Assembly: GCA_017561825.1 (NCBI GenBank)
Contig: JAFZBK010000016.1
Coordinates: 1-58,524 of the forward strand
DNA length: 58,524 nucleotides
Direction of reading: 5' to 3'
Source: Prevotella sp.
GTDB lineage: Bacteria; Bacteroidota; Bacteroidia; Bacteroidales; Bacteroidaceae
Positions within the stretch are counted from its first letter, which is position 1, and the number at the start of each line of letters is the position of its first letter. A program made the translations under genes and the position numbers. Of the stretch, positions 15,765 to 25,238 are shown piece by piece. Below the pieces are notes generated by a model. It was not told the origin of the DNA, ran no database searches, and worked only from the letters and a program-made list of their open reading frames with translations.

Positions 15765-17048
15765 ATGAAAAAACAACTGATTACCATTATCATGGCGAGC
15801 ATGGTGCTTACCATGAATGCACAGACTGCCCGAGAGGAGATTGCTCAGAACCCCTGTCTCTCAGCAAGTAACTATCTTGCCTATCCGGGTCCTACCAAAG
15901 AACTCACCAAGGCACCTAAGGGTTACAAGCCCTTTTACATCAGTCATTACGGTCGACATGGTTCGCGCTATCTGATTGGTACGGATGATTACAATGATCC
16001 TGTTGACATGCTCAGCGAGGCTGATGAGAAAGGAAAGCTGACTTCCTTGGGTAAGGATGTGCTTAGACGACTGATCCTTATTCGTGATGAAGCAGAGAAA
16101 CGTGATGGTGAGCTGACGCTCTTAGGCGCCCAACAGCACCAACAGATTGCTGAAAGGATGTATGAGCGGTTCCCGGAAGTGTTCAAAGGTGATGTGTGTA
16201 TAGACGCAAAGAGCACTGTTGTCATCCGCTGTATTCTCTCTATGGAGAACGAACTGCACCAGTTCCTGCTGAAGAACCCCAAGCTTCGCATTTCCCATGA
16301 TGCCAGTGCACATGATATGTATTACATGAATCAGCAGGACAAGCCTTTATACAACAAAAAGATGCCACAGCGCTCCAAGGTGCTCTATGAGGAGTTCTGT
16401 GACAGACGTCCTACACACGAACGACTCCTCAGTACGCTTTTCAATGATCCCGACTATATCCATTATGATGTTGATGGAGAGAAGCTGGCTGGTTTGCTGT
16501 TTAAGTTAGCCAGTAACCTGCAGAGTACGGAACTGCGGAAAGAGATCACACTCTACGACCTTTTCACACCTGAGGAGATTTATCTGAATTGGGAAAAGAA
16601 CAATGCCGGGTGGTATCTTTCTTATGCCAATTGCAAGTATAATGGCGGAACGCAACCTTTCTCACAGCGCAACCTGCTCAGAAACATCATTCATCAGGCT
16701 GACAGCTGTATTCAGTTGGAACGTCCTGGAGCCACCTTACGCTTTGGTCATGAGACCATGGTGATGCCTCTTACCTGTCTGCTCGACCTTAACGGATACG
16801 GACAGCAGACAGATGATCTGGAACAACTGGTTCAAAACAGATGGTGTAACTACAAGATCTTCCCCATGGGAGCCAATATCCAGTTTATCTTCTACCGTAA
16901 ATCCTTTGGTGGGGATGTGATATTCAAGGTATTATTAAACGAGAACGAAGCCACATTACCTATCTCTACTGATATGGCACCTTATTATCATTGGAATGAT
17001 TTCAAGGATTACTTCCTGAAGAAACTCGATAGTTACAAGGAGGAATAA
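15765..17048 (+). CDS. Histidine-acid phosphatase (MINPP/phytase-like), exported
   Basis: The 427-residue product has a signal peptide (about 1-20), the catalytic R64-H65-G-S-R68 motif and the proton-donor motif H329-E-T. This places it in clade 2 of the histidine phosphatase superfamily, next to multiple inositol-polyphosphate phosphatases of gut Bacteroidota. Phytate hydrolysis in the periplasm is plausible but not shown. HET instead of the common HAE/HAT is a mild variation. It ends the rightward run before a strong terminator. Confidence 0.88.
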   Translation: MKKQLITIIMASMVLTMNAQTAREEIAQNPCLSASNYLAYPGPTKELTKAPKGYKPFYISHYGRHGSRYLIGTDDYNDPVDMLSEADEKGKLTSLGKDVLRRLILIRDEAEKRDGELTLLGAQQHQQIAERMYERFPEVFKGDVCIDAKSTVVIRCILSMENELHQFLLKNPKLRISHDASAHDMYYMNQQDKPLYNKKMPQRSKVLYEEFCDRRPTHERLLSTLFNDPDYIHYDVDGEKLAGLLFKLASNLQSTELRKEITLYDLFTPEEIYLNWEKNNAGWYLSYANCKYNGGTQPFSQRNLLRNIIHQADSCIQLERPGATLRFGHETMVMPLTCLLDLNGYGQQTDDLEQLVQNRWCNYKIFPMGANIQFIFYRKSFGGDVIFKVLLNENEATLPISTDMAPYYHWNDFKDYFLKKLDSYKEE

Positions 17049-17072
17049 ATCAATAATTATAACCATACAGTT

Positions 17073-17116
17073 CGGGCCGTAACTGGGTAGTTTCCTACTT
17101 TGTTACGGCCCGTTTA
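17073..17116. terminator. Bidirectional hairpin terminator
   Basis: CGGGCCGTAAC (17073-17083) and GTTACGGCCCG (17102-17112) form an 11-bp perfect stem, with an inner GTAG/CTAC stem. It lies between the convergent phosphatase gene (ends 17048) and the leftward small exported gene (ends 17160), so it probably serves both. Confidence 0.8.
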
Positions 17117-17159
17117 TCGTTACAAAAGTCTTATGGTTTATGAAAAAAATCGCCTTTTC

Positions 17160-17549
17160 TTAGAGATACTTGTTGCGAAGGGTTGCACCCAACAGCATCA
17201 TATAGGTATCAAACTGCTTGCTGTCCAATACTGTGCGCATCTTATCCACATCGTTCTTAACGGCCTGACGAACCTTTGCTGAGCGGTGGAAACCACGTGC
17301 ATCTGCTGCAGACATCATCTCGTTGTTGAAATTGTTCTGGATAATCTGAACAGCTTCCATCTGATCGTAGGTGAGATCCAATTTCTCTGCCAGTCTGCGT
17401 ACATCGAATGACATATCATAACTCTCAGCACTTCTCATGTGCATCATACTACGACGCTGAATATTTCTTTCACCTTCATTGTTGTCTGACTTTGCGAAAC
17501 TACAGGTAATGGTCATTATTGCTACTGCAACTAATAAAATCCTTTTCAT
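17160..17549 (-). CDS. Small exported protein, unknown (Spy/CpxP-like helical pattern)
   Basis: This 129-residue protein has a signal peptide (about 1-20) and a charged helical mature part with MxxM/RRxA-type spacing (residues about 35-125), which resembles small periplasmic Spy/CpxP-like or DUF4890-like proteins. No definite family can be assigned. It is the last gene before the candidate origin, transcribed away from it, and is followed by a long A/T-rich leader. Confidence 0.7.
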   Translation of the reverse strand: MKRILLVAVAIMTITCSFAKSDNNEGERNIQRRSMMHMRSAESYDMSFDVRRLAEKLDLTYDQMEAVQIIQNNFNNEMMSAADARGFHRSAKVRQAVKNDVDKMRTVLDSKQFDTYMMLLGATLRNKYL

Positions 17550-17780
17550 TTTTTTTCTCCTTTTCTTTTTTATTTCAGGACTATCACTCTTACTCTAGAA
17601 CTAATAGCTTTCGTCCTTACTTGATGATTAATTGATTTTGTTTTCTGGTTATTTGACGAAGCTAATAATCAATAGTTTAAAAGAATCTGAACTTTTTTTC
17701 TCCTTTTCAGTCATACTAGAATACTAGTAAAACTATGTTTTACTTTATATATAAAAATTTTTTTTCTAGTTTTCTAATTG
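17550..17780. other. AT-rich intergenic region left of the palindrome array
   Basis: About 230 bp without a gene. It has two copies of TTTTTTTCTCCTTTTC (about 17550 and 17694) and TACTAGTA-like short palindromes near 17720. It could include a duplex-unwinding element for the adjacent DnaA-box cluster, and must contain the promoter of the leftward gene at 17160-17549, although no clean TAnnTTTG was found. Confidence 0.4.
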
Positions 17781-17839
17781 TTCCCATGCTGGGAACGTTT
17801 TATTCCCAAGTTGGGAACATTTTATTCCCACATTGGGAA
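17781..17839. repeat. Triple palindrome array TTCCCA-N3-TGGGAA, 22-bp period
   Basis: Three perfect 15-bp palindromes begin at 17781, 17803 and 17825, exactly 22 bp apart. The central three bases differ (TGC, AGT, CAT) while the arms are invariant. The spacers are A/T-rich (ACGTTTTA-like). A second array of the same design lies at 32458-32516. The period of two helical turns would place bound dimers on one face of the DNA. Confidence 0.8.
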
Positions 17840-17893
17840 TAATTACTTACTGTATTATATAAGCAAGAAAATCCATTTTATTACTCATTAAAG

Positions 17894-18201
17894 TTATCCA
17901 CATCAGCATGTGGAAAACATTGTGTATAACTTTTAGTATATCCTTGGAAAACATAAAATGAAGAGAACAATGTGAATAATCCACCTGTTATTTCCAAGTT
18001 TTCATGAAGTTTTTTACAATTTCCATTGCAAAAAAGATATAAACTTATTATTTTTGCACAAGAATAGAGTATTGTGGATAAACTACATAACTCTTTCATC
18101 ATAAAGAGGAAACAATGAGAATAGTATGTGGAAAAGTAGTAGCTGAATGTTTATAACGTAATAACCAAAGAATTGAGTGAAAAGTTTTCCACTTATCTAC
18201 A
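17894..18201. other. Candidate replication origin oriC: DnaA-box cluster
   Basis: Four perfect TTATNCACA boxes occur within 190 bp: 17894-17902 (+), 17921-17929 (-), 17971-17979 (-) and 18073-18081 (-). Two TTTTCCACA boxes lie at 17909-17917 (-) and 18127-18135 (-). One-mismatch boxes lie at 18148-18156, 18185-18193 and 18193-18201. The surroundings are strongly A/T-rich and non-coding. In a random sequence of this length far less than one perfect box is expected. dnaA itself is not in the window. Two parS sites at 47 kb agree with an origin-proximal location. A DnaA-regulated non-origin cluster remains possible. Confidence 0.7.
18026..18056 (+). promoter_or_regulatory. Possible promoter of nadA inside the DnaA-box region
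   Basis: TTG (18026-18028) and TATTTTTG (18049-18056) are 20 nt apart. The nadA start is about 200 nt downstream, so the transcript would run through several DnaA boxes. DnaA occupancy could therefore influence nadA. Confidence 0.45.
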
Positions 18202-18259
18202 CCCCATTATCATTCTACTATTCAAAATAGAAAAATAAAAAACTAAAGAATATATAAAT

Positions 18260-19252
18260 ATGAAGTTGAAAAAGGTATGGACAAAGCAAGGTTATATTGA
18301 TGAACCTGTTGCTGAAGGTACAGACTTGAAAAAAGAGATCCGAAGGATGTGTGATGAGAAAGGAGCTATTATCCTGGCTCATTATTACACGATAGGAGAT
18401 ATTCAGGATATAGCAGATTTTGTAGGTGATTCCTTGGCTTTAGCTCGTAAGGCTGCAGAGACAGATGCAAAAATCATGGTGATGTGTGGTGTTCACTTCA
18501 TGGCTGAGACATGTAAACTGTTATCTCCTGATAAGGTTGTATTATGTCCTGACTTGAATGCTGGTTGTTCTTTAGCTGACAGCTGTAAGGCTGAGGATCT
18601 TAAGAAATATAAAGATGAGCATCCAGGTTATCAGGTTGTGAGTTATGTAAATACTACAGCAGCTGTAAAAGCATTGACAGATGTTGTAGTAACAAGTGGT
18701 AATGCAAAGAAAGTGATTGATCAGTTACCAGAAGATGCAAAGCTAATATTTGGTCCTGACTATAATTTAGGAAACTATATCAATGAGGTTACTGGCAGGA
18801 ATATGTTATTATGGAATGGCGGTTGTCATGTTCATGAACGTTTCTCTATTGATAGTATCATAGCACTAAAGAAAGAATATCCAGATGCTGTTGTGATGGC
18901 ACATTTGGAGTGTAAAGGTCCTGTATTGGCATTAGCTGATGTAAAGGGTAGTACAGCTACTATGCTCAATTATGCTCAGCAGAGTGATGAAAAGCAGTTT
19001 ATTGTGGCTACAGAAGCTGGTATTCTTCACGAGATGCAACGAACTTGTCCTGATAAGGAATTTATACCTGTACCTCCAGAAATCAGCGAGGGAAGCTTAG
19101 GATGCAGTTGTAATGAGTGTCAATATATGAAGATGAATACTTTGTTGAAGATTTACAACTGTTTGAAGTATGGTTGGCCATCCGTAGAGGTAGATCCAGA
19201 AATAGCTAAAGATGCTGTAAAGCCAATTAATAGGATGTTGGAATTGGGTTGA
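18260..19252 (+). CDS. nadA: Quinolinate synthase
   Basis: NadA condenses iminoaspartate with dihydroxyacetone phosphate to quinolinate in NAD synthesis and needs a [4Fe-4S] cluster. The 330-residue product has the three-fold repeated architecture with conserved cysteines C103 (AGCSLADSC), C189 (GGCHVH) and the C-terminal C282/C284/C287 group, plus HYYTIGDIQDIADFVGDS near the N-terminus. nadB and nadC are not adjacent. By eye, the codon use is more A/T-rich than in the genes left of the origin candidate. Confidence 0.96.
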   Translation: MKLKKVWTKQGYIDEPVAEGTDLKKEIRRMCDEKGAIILAHYYTIGDIQDIADFVGDSLALARKAAETDAKIMVMCGVHFMAETCKLLSPDKVVLCPDLNAGCSLADSCKAEDLKKYKDEHPGYQVVSYVNTTAAVKALTDVVVTSGNAKKVIDQLPEDAKLIFGPDYNLGNYINEVTGRNMLLWNGGCHVHERFSIDSIIALKKEYPDAVVMAHLECKGPVLALADVKGSTATMLNYAQQSDEKQFIVATEAGILHEMQRTCPDKEFIPVPPEISEGSLGCSCNECQYMKMNTLLKIYNCLKYGWPSVEVDPEIAKDAVKPINRMLELG

Positions 19253-19258
19253 TAGTTT

Positions 19259-20647
19259 CTATCTCTTGATTATCTTCTTTTTACGATAGATATAAATTCC
19301 TTTGGGCAACTGTTGGTTCAACAATAATGGTTGTCCTTGGAGATTGTATATCCTGATGGTTTCATCAGGATGATCATATGTGATGTCTTGTATGTTTGTA
19401 TCATAATTGAAATGATACTTATCCAAATAGTTAATTCTACTGACTATCCAGTTATTGATATATTCAATCTCTGCATCAAAATTGATTTCAGCACCTAATA
19501 CATCTGTGTCTTTCGACCATCTTTCTTTTTCTCTATCTGCAGCACCACTTGATTTAAGAAGTTCAAAATAATTCATATATCTATTTTGTAGATTTTCTAT
19601 AGAGAAAAATGTTTTTCTCAATACTGAATAACGGTCTTTTACTTTTTGATTGAAGTTATCTACATTCAATCTTTTAAGTCTTGTAATAAGATACAATACA
19701 TCTCCTGCATCAAATTCAGGTGAGCTGAATTTCTTGTTATACTGTTCAGCTGATCTGGCTCCTACACTGATATCAAGATCCCAAACAGCTGGTGTGAGTT
19801 TTTTATTTGTCATCTTGTCATAGACAGCCCAAAACATGTTTTTTCCCTCATTATCAATAGCATTTAACAGGTTGATGAAAAGATAATAATCAATGATAAC
19901 AGGGATATCGAAATATTCTTCTATATGATTAATGAAATCATGATCATCACTGTTTACCACAAAATCAATAGCATTCCAAAGCGTACTGTAATCAGTGGAA
20001 TCCATATCATTGAGGTCAGGGTATTTTACCTCAAACACATCCATCATTGGTTCCTTGTTGTTATAGGATTCAGGAACACTGTTCATGGTAGCACAACCAT
20101 ATCCCACAGACTTCCATAAAGTGCCATGAATATTTCCTTCATTATCAAATTTTTTCAGCTTCATTTGCTTTCTGTCCATGTTTTCAGTAAAACTGTAGAT
20201 ACCTCTGTATTCATCATTCAGATATACTTCCACAACCTTACCTCTTACACCTGACAGAGCCTTTGGTTCTTCATCAATATAATAGGGCTTTGTAGCAAAG
20301 TCGTTCCATAGTTCTGTAGCAATCAGATTTCGTAACCTGAACACATCTGCTTGTCCTGCATCCAGTATCCAGTTATCATCATTCCTTAGTCCGAAGAAGC
20401 TATAATCTTTATCAAACTTGATCTTGTAGTTACGCTTGTGTTTATCATCAATATTCGTACTACCTCCACGCCATTTGATTTGGGCAGTAAGACCCTCTTG
20501 TGAACTACCGTCTGGATAGATAATACTCACAGTACCCTTTTGATAGTCATAACCAAAATCACCAGTTAACCTGATAACCGGTAGTGTTTCCTGAGCACTA
20601 CTTCCAACACTTATGAGAAGTAACAGTAAGATACAATAATGCTTCAT
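19259..20647 (-). CDS. CotH kinase family protein, exported, with sorting-like tail
   Basis: The protein (462 residues from the predicted start MKHYCIL) has a signal peptide and a CotH-type domain. The conserved KWRGGSTN and KRNYKIKFDKDYSF region comes early (about 50-85), then NWILDAGQADVFRLRN, and VWDLDISVG in the second half, which includes the acidic catalytic residues of the atypical CotH kinase fold. The last 30 residues (IYNLQGQPLL...KGIYIYRKKKIIKR) resemble the tails of two other exported proteins here and a short type IX secretion tail. It is the last gene of the leuS-to-cotH leftward run. Confidence 0.85.
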   Translation of the reverse strand: MKHYCILLLLLISVGSSAQETLPVIRLTGDFGYDYQKGTVSIIYPDGSSQEGLTAQIKWRGGSTNIDDKHKRNYKIKFDKDYSFFGLRNDDNWILDAGQADVFRLRNLIATELWNDFATKPYYIDEEPKALSGVRGKVVEVYLNDEYRGIYSFTENMDRKQMKLKKFDNEGNIHGTLWKSVGYGCATMNSVPESYNNKEPMMDVFEVKYPDLNDMDSTDYSTLWNAIDFVVNSDDHDFINHIEEYFDIPVIIDYYLFINLLNAIDNEGKNMFWAVYDKMTNKKLTPAVWDLDISVGARSAEQYNKKFSSPEFDAGDVLYLITRLKRLNVDNFNQKVKDRYSVLRKTFFSIENLQNRYMNYFELLKSSGAADREKERWSKDTDVLGAEINFDAEIEYINNWIVSRINYLDKYHFNYDTNIQDITYDHPDETIRIYNLQGQPLLLNQQLPKGIYIYRKKKIIKR

Positions 20648-20676
20648 AATGGTTGGACAAATCAAGAAAAAGCAGC

Positions 20677-22812
20677 TTAATTGATGATAGCAATCTTACA
20701 AACCGTTCCCTTCTTACCATCCTGAGTAGCCGTATTGACCATATAGATACCACTTGCTACACGTTTTCCTTTCTGATCGTTGCCATCCCATGTGAAGGTA
20801 CCACCATTACTACGTCCTTCTTTCACCAAGGTTCCGTTGGTAGTGAGAATCTTTACATCTGCATTATAGGTAAGACCAGTAATGGTGATATAACCTGTGT
20901 AGTCAGGACGGACAGGATTAGGATAAGCATATACCTGATCCTTAACCATTTCTTCGGCTGTTTCACTGGCATCACTCATATAAGAGCATAATCCTTTACT
21001 GGTACCAAAAAACACTTCACCCGTCTTATTATTTACAGTAATACTCTCGATAGTATTTGACAAGAGGTTACTGTTTGTTTCGGTAAAATGCTCAATCTGT
21101 GTATTATTGTCTTCACTGATCAGATAGACACCCTTACTATCCGTACCGAACCATTTTCTGCCAGCTCCATCAACAGCCATACAAGTAACGAAAACACCGT
21201 TAAGCAAATAGTCAGCATAATTGGTTCCATCGTTTCTAGGTACTTTTACTTGTATGAATCCCAAGGAAGGATCATTGATTTCTTCTTCTGTCAGCATAAG
21301 AGGACCTACTTCCGTACAAAGCCAAATATTTCCTTGAAGATCCTCACAGACATTCGGCACACGATAGATGGTAAAGTGAACACCATCCTGGTTTTTGAAG
21401 TTGATATATTTCTTACCAGTTTTCTTGACAGTATCGAAACAGAAAAGGGCAGGATAAAGACCCGTATCATTGACAAACCAATAGCGGCGTTTTCTATCTA
21501 AACAGGTACGGGTAAGGTTACTATATCCATTACCATCTGTACCCATCAGTTCATCAGGATGGTAGGTCAACCACTTTCTATCAGGTGTGAAGGCAATAAC
21601 TGGATTAGGAGAATAACCATTCACCAACCAGAGAACACCGTCTTCGTCATATAACACACCATCAGCACGGACATAATTCTGATTGATTCTATTCGATCTT
21701 AAGGTAGAGTAAATGGCGTCATCACTATTACCATGTGTAAAGTTATTTATTTTCTCTCCATCCTTAAATTCGTAAATACCAGTACCACCTGTTCCAACAA
21801 AGAAATGAGAAGGATCTCTTGGGTCAACGGCAATACTTGATACATCCTGAAAAGCCCTGCCGTAATCGGGTACCACATCCTTTCCATAGATGGTCCAATC
21901 ATTGTTCTCATCCAGGATTTGTATCATTCCAGGACGGAAGAACTTATCTACCCACGACCATCCTCCAGGTACGGTATATAGCTTGTTATTGAAGACTTTC
22001 ATGAAGTAGAAATAATTGGATTGAGGACCATCTGGGTGAATCCCTTCAAGAATTATTACTGGTTCTTTGTTTTCATCCAAAGAGAATGATTGAAGGTTGC
22101 CGTTTTTATCATCCGACCAATAGTATTTGTTCTTCTTGTCGTACACGACAACATTGGCGGTTGAGAGTGTTATAGCATATTCATCCTCAATAAAAATGTC
22201 AGATTTATTCCCTGAGAACAATGACCAGTTATTAGGATCCAACAAGTTGTCATGGATGTTTGCCTGATAGATTTTATTTCCATTGCTGTTCACGGCATAC
22301 ATCACTTGATTGACAATCGTCATATCTGCAATATTGTCATTCAATTGATAAGCATCAGCAATCTCTTCCTTCTTCACGTCAATCTTCAAGATACCGAATC
22401 CTGTACACAAATAAGCGAACTGATCAATGATTCTTACCTTATTGATGGTCTTATCCAAAGAGGTGGATTTCTGATAGTAATCAGGCAGGTTATTAAAGTT
22501 GTCATCCTGGTCGATGAAGTCAATGTTATAGTTGTCATAAATCACAACAAGTTTCTTTGCACTTTCACACCAAGAGATATGTGTAATTCCAGCATCACTT
22601 AGTCCATGACCTTTTCCGTATGTCTTGACACTGTTGTCGGATAGATGATAGGAAAAGAGATTGCTGGAAGAGAGAACATATACCGTGTTTCCTGCCGGTT
22701 GTATGTCGGTAATGTCTGCATAAGCAGGATAAACGTTCCATTCTCCAATCGTTGCTGCTTTCAGAAGGATGGGAATCAGGAAAGATAATATGGTGACTGT
22801 TAATCTGTTCAT
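20677..22812 (-). CDS. porZ: Type IX secretion-associated beta-propeller protein, PorZ-like
   Basis: The 711-residue protein has a signal peptide (about 1-20) and a repeated beta-propeller made of about 40-residue blades. The first, WNVYPAYADITDIQPAGNT, matches what I know of the PorZ N-terminal propeller. It ends in a type IX sorting domain from about residue 625 (VYAYPNPVRPDYTG ... GIYMVNTATQDGKK). PorZ sits on the cell surface in the attachment complex that anchors T9SS cargo to lipopolysaccharide. Its presence supports the T9SS tails seen on neighbouring exported proteins. Confidence 0.8.
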   Translation of the reverse strand: MNRLTVTILSFLIPILLKAATIGEWNVYPAYADITDIQPAGNTVYVLSSSNLFSYHLSDNSVKTYGKGHGLSDAGITHISWCESAKKLVVIYDNYNIDFIDQDDNFNNLPDYYQKSTSLDKTINKVRIIDQFAYLCTGFGILKIDVKKEEIADAYQLNDNIADMTIVNQVMYAVNSNGNKIYQANIHDNLLDPNNWSLFSGNKSDIFIEDEYAITLSTANVVVYDKKNKYYWSDDKNGNLQSFSLDENKEPVIILEGIHPDGPQSNYFYFMKVFNNKLYTVPGGWSWVDKFFRPGMIQILDENNDWTIYGKDVVPDYGRAFQDVSSIAVDPRDPSHFFVGTGGTGIYEFKDGEKINNFTHGNSDDAIYSTLRSNRINQNYVRADGVLYDEDGVLWLVNGYSPNPVIAFTPDRKWLTYHPDELMGTDGNGYSNLTRTCLDRKRRYWFVNDTGLYPALFCFDTVKKTGKKYINFKNQDGVHFTIYRVPNVCEDLQGNIWLCTEVGPLMLTEEEINDPSLGFIQVKVPRNDGTNYADYLLNGVFVTCMAVDGAGRKWFGTDSKGVYLISEDNNTQIEHFTETNSNLLSNTIESITVNNKTGEVFFGTSKGLCSYMSDASETAEEMVKDQVYAYPNPVRPDYTGYITITGLTYNADVKILTTNGTLVKEGRSNGGTFTWDGNDQKGKRVASGIYMVNTATQDGKKGTVCKIAIIN

Positions 22813-22815
22813 ATA

Positions 22816-23682
22816 CTATTTGATTTGTGCAAAATACATCAACTTGTATATAGTAAACAAAAAAACAGGCATTTTATTGTGTATAAGTTGTTTTCTTAGG
22901 GTTTTGCCGAAGATGGGATAGAGCGTTTTGCCCAGTACTTGGAAAGTACGAGGAAGGCTGAGCAGACGGGAGTATTCTTTCAGTTCCGACTGGAATTGAT
23001 GGAGGGTATGCAAGGATTCTTCGGTCTTCAGGACGAAGTGCTCATTATCTTCGAAGTCCTCAAAACTAACAGGATTATCGATATGGGTGATGGTATAGCC
23101 GTGCTCTCTTAATGTCTTTCCCCAAAGAACATCCTCATAACCATAGGTAGTGAACCTTTCATCAAGAGGGAGAGATAGCATGATACTCCTTTTCACCAAG
23201 AAGTTGGAGGTGTGGAAGTCCATGAACGGTTGCTTATTCCGTTGCTGGGCATTTCTTTGCAAGGTATTATTCTTCTCGTATCGATAGCGTAGATTGTTCT
23301 GTAGGCTTTCTTTTTCCTCTGGTATGACATATCCCCCATAACACACATCCGTTTCGTTCTCGAGGTATTGAGCAATGAAAGAATCGTTTCTTACGCTCAT
23401 ATCTCCATCGACAAATAACAAGTAATCATATTGAGCTTGTCTTACCAAATAGTTGCGCACCCCTGCCCTACCCCTGTTCTTTTCTTCGATGAGATAGGTG
23501 CAATGGGGTAGTTCTGTGATATTTTGATTTTGTTGGATACATGATTTGTCAGTACTTCCGTCATCTACCACCACGATTTCGAAGGTGATAGGGAGCCCAC
23601 AAAGTTGTTGATGTAAAGAATGAACGAGTTCTTTACAGATACAATTGTAAGTGGGTATCAATACTGATAATGCTTGTATCAT
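22816..23682 (-). CDS. Glycosyltransferase family 2
   Basis: The 288-residue protein has a GT-A fold: SVLIPTYNC at the N-terminus, [10 protein letters not shown] for nucleotide binding, and the DGD metal motif in [10 protein letters not shown]. It has no membrane segment except a weak C-terminal hydrophobic patch. It probably adds a sugar to a surface glycan. It overlaps rdgB by 4 bp and lies 3 nt before porZ, so it belongs to the same operon; a link to the lipopolysaccharide used in T9SS anchoring is an attractive inference. Confidence 0.92.
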   Translation of the reverse strand: MIQALSVLIPTYNCICKELVHSLHQQLCGLPITFEIVVVDDGSTDKSCIQQNQNITELPHCTYLIEEKNRGRAGVRNYLVRQAQYDYLLFVDGDMSVRNDSFIAQYLENETDVCYGGYVIPEEKESLQNNLRYRYEKNNTLQRNAQQRNKQPFMDFHTSNFLVKRSIMLSLPLDERFTTYGYEDVLWGKTLREHGYTITHIDNPVSFEDFEDNEHFVLKTEESLHTLHQFQSELKEYSRLLSLPRTFQVLGKTLYPIFGKTLRKQLIHNKMPVFLFTIYKLMYFAQIK

Positions 23683-24302
23683 GTATTCAACAGATAGTCT
23701 GTTAATTTGGTCACGGCTCGTGCCCTGTGAGATATTTTATTCTTGATGGGTAATCCTAATTCAGCAAAGGTCTTGTCGTAACCATCAGGCTGGAAGATCG
23801 GATCATAACCAAAGCCTTCTCCTCCTCTCCGTTCCTGGATAATCTGTCCTTCCACGATTCCTTCAAAGAGAATGGTCTTTGGGGTTTCCTGATCTGATTC
23901 TGCCTGATTGATGATGAGGGCAATCACGGTGCGGAATCTGGCCTTGCGGTTATCAATGCCTTTTAATTCATGAAGCAGGCGGGTCATGTTTGCTTCTGAA
24001 TCATGACTGGCAATGTGATTATCACTTGAAGCCATGCTGGCATATCTCGCAGAATAGATGCCTGGTGCCCCATTCAACGCCTCTACCTCCAGTCCTGTAT
24101 CATCTGCAAATACATTCAGATGATAGTGGTCGTAGATATACTGCGCTTTCTGGAGCGCATTCTCTTCAAGTGTCTCTCCCGTTTCGGGAATATCCACATC
24201 ACAGCCAATATCTTTCAAAGAGAGCACCTCTACCCTATCGCCCAAGATCTCGCGGATCTCCTTCAGCTTATTCTTGTTATTTGTCGCAAAAACAATCTTC
24301 AT
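23679..24302 (-). CDS. rdgB: Non-canonical purine NTP pyrophosphatase (RdgB/HAM1)
   Basis: The enzyme hydrolyses dITP, ITP and XTP to keep them out of nucleic acids. The 207-residue protein starts with [12 protein letters not shown], has [24 protein letters not shown] for substrate binding (aspartates of DDTGLEV) and ends with GFGYDPIF and the SHR motif. It is cytosolic. It lies 3 nt after the YitT-family gene and overlaps the GT2 gene. Confidence 0.96.
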   Translation of the reverse strand: MKIVFATNNKNKLKEIREILGDRVEVLSLKDIGCDVDIPETGETLEENALQKAQYIYDHYHLNVFADDTGLEVEALNGAPGIYSARYASMASSDNHIASHDSEANMTRLLHELKGIDNRKARFRTVIALIINQAESDQETPKTILFEGIVEGQIIQERRGGEGFGYDPIFQPDGYDKTFAELGLPIKNKISHRARAVTKLTDYLLNT

Positions 24303-24305
24303 ACT

Positions 24306-25235
24306 TTACTTTTCTTTTTTCACCTTCACCTTAATTGCATCGAATCCTTCTCCAAAGACACCGATAACAGCACTCTGCGAGACAAAGGCTTGTGGGTCGA
24401 TCATCTTGATGATGCGGAAGATGTTCACGCTCTCGTTCTTCTTTGCCAGGATACAGAGCACCTTCCGCTCCTGTCCTGTGTACCATCCGTGAGCATCCAG
24501 AATCGTAACCCCATGGTCCATCTGTGTACCAATCGCATTGGCTATCTCCTGCCATTTCTGGGAGAAAATCATGAACTGTACAGACTGTCGTTGACGGTTA
24601 TAGATATAGTCGAGCATGTAGTTCTCAATCACCATCGTACAGAAACCAAAGACTACCATATAGGAGCGCTCCAGCATCGTTCCAAACTGCGGGATGAACA
24701 TACATGAGCCGATGATGATAAAGTCGAGAATCAGCAAAACCGTTCCTAATGAGAAGTTATAGTATTTGTTCACGGAAGCCGCAATGATATCACTACCGCC
24801 CGTGGAACCATTGTTCAGGAAGACGATACCCAGGGCAGATCCAGTCATCATACATCCAATGATAAGCGACATGAAATTTTGTCCTTCGCCCAGTATCTTT
24901 ACCATATTACCCTGTTCGTCAACAGGTGCTATTTCCTTCATCAGCCACAGCAGGAAGGTAAGCATCAGGATGGCATAGATGGTTTTCATCAGGAATTTCC
25001 ATCCTAGAATTCTCAATCCCATGATCAGCAAGGCGGCATTGACCAAGAAATAGGTATAGGAGTTGGGGAAAGATGTGGCATAATAGACAATAGCGGAGAT
25101 ACCTGCCACACCTCCTGTAACGATCTCATACGGCATCAGGAAGAAGGTAAAGCCGAATGAATACAAAATAAGGCCAAGGGTTATAAAGATATAATCCTTC
25201 GCCTCATTCCAGATGATTTGATGATCAATAGTCAT
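24306..25235 (-). CDS. YitT family membrane protein (DUF161 + DUF2179)
   Basis: The 309-residue protein has about five or six membrane helices (residues about 15-195, including NNGSTGGSDIIA, a conserved YitT loop) and a cytosolic C-terminal DUF2179 domain (about 220-305, with MIDPQAFVSQSAVIGVFGEGFD). The role of the family is unknown; transport or signalling has been suggested. It is the second gene of the leuS operon, 3 nt from leuS. Confidence 0.93.
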   Translation of the reverse strand: MTIDHQIIWNEAKDYIFITLGLILYSFGFTFFLMPYEIVTGGVAGISAIVYYATSFPNSYTYFLVNAALLIMGLRILGWKFLMKTIYAILMLTFLLWLMKEIAPVDEQGNMVKILGEGQNFMSLIIGCMMTGSALGIVFLNNGSTGGSDIIAASVNKYYNFSLGTVLLILDFIIIGSCMFIPQFGTMLERSYMVVFGFCTMVIENYMLDYIYNRQRQSVQFMIFSQKWQEIANAIGTQMDHGVTILDAHGWYTGQERKVLCILAKKNESVNIFRIIKMIDPQAFVSQSAVIGVFGEGFDAIKVKVKKEK

Positions 25236-25238
25236 TCA

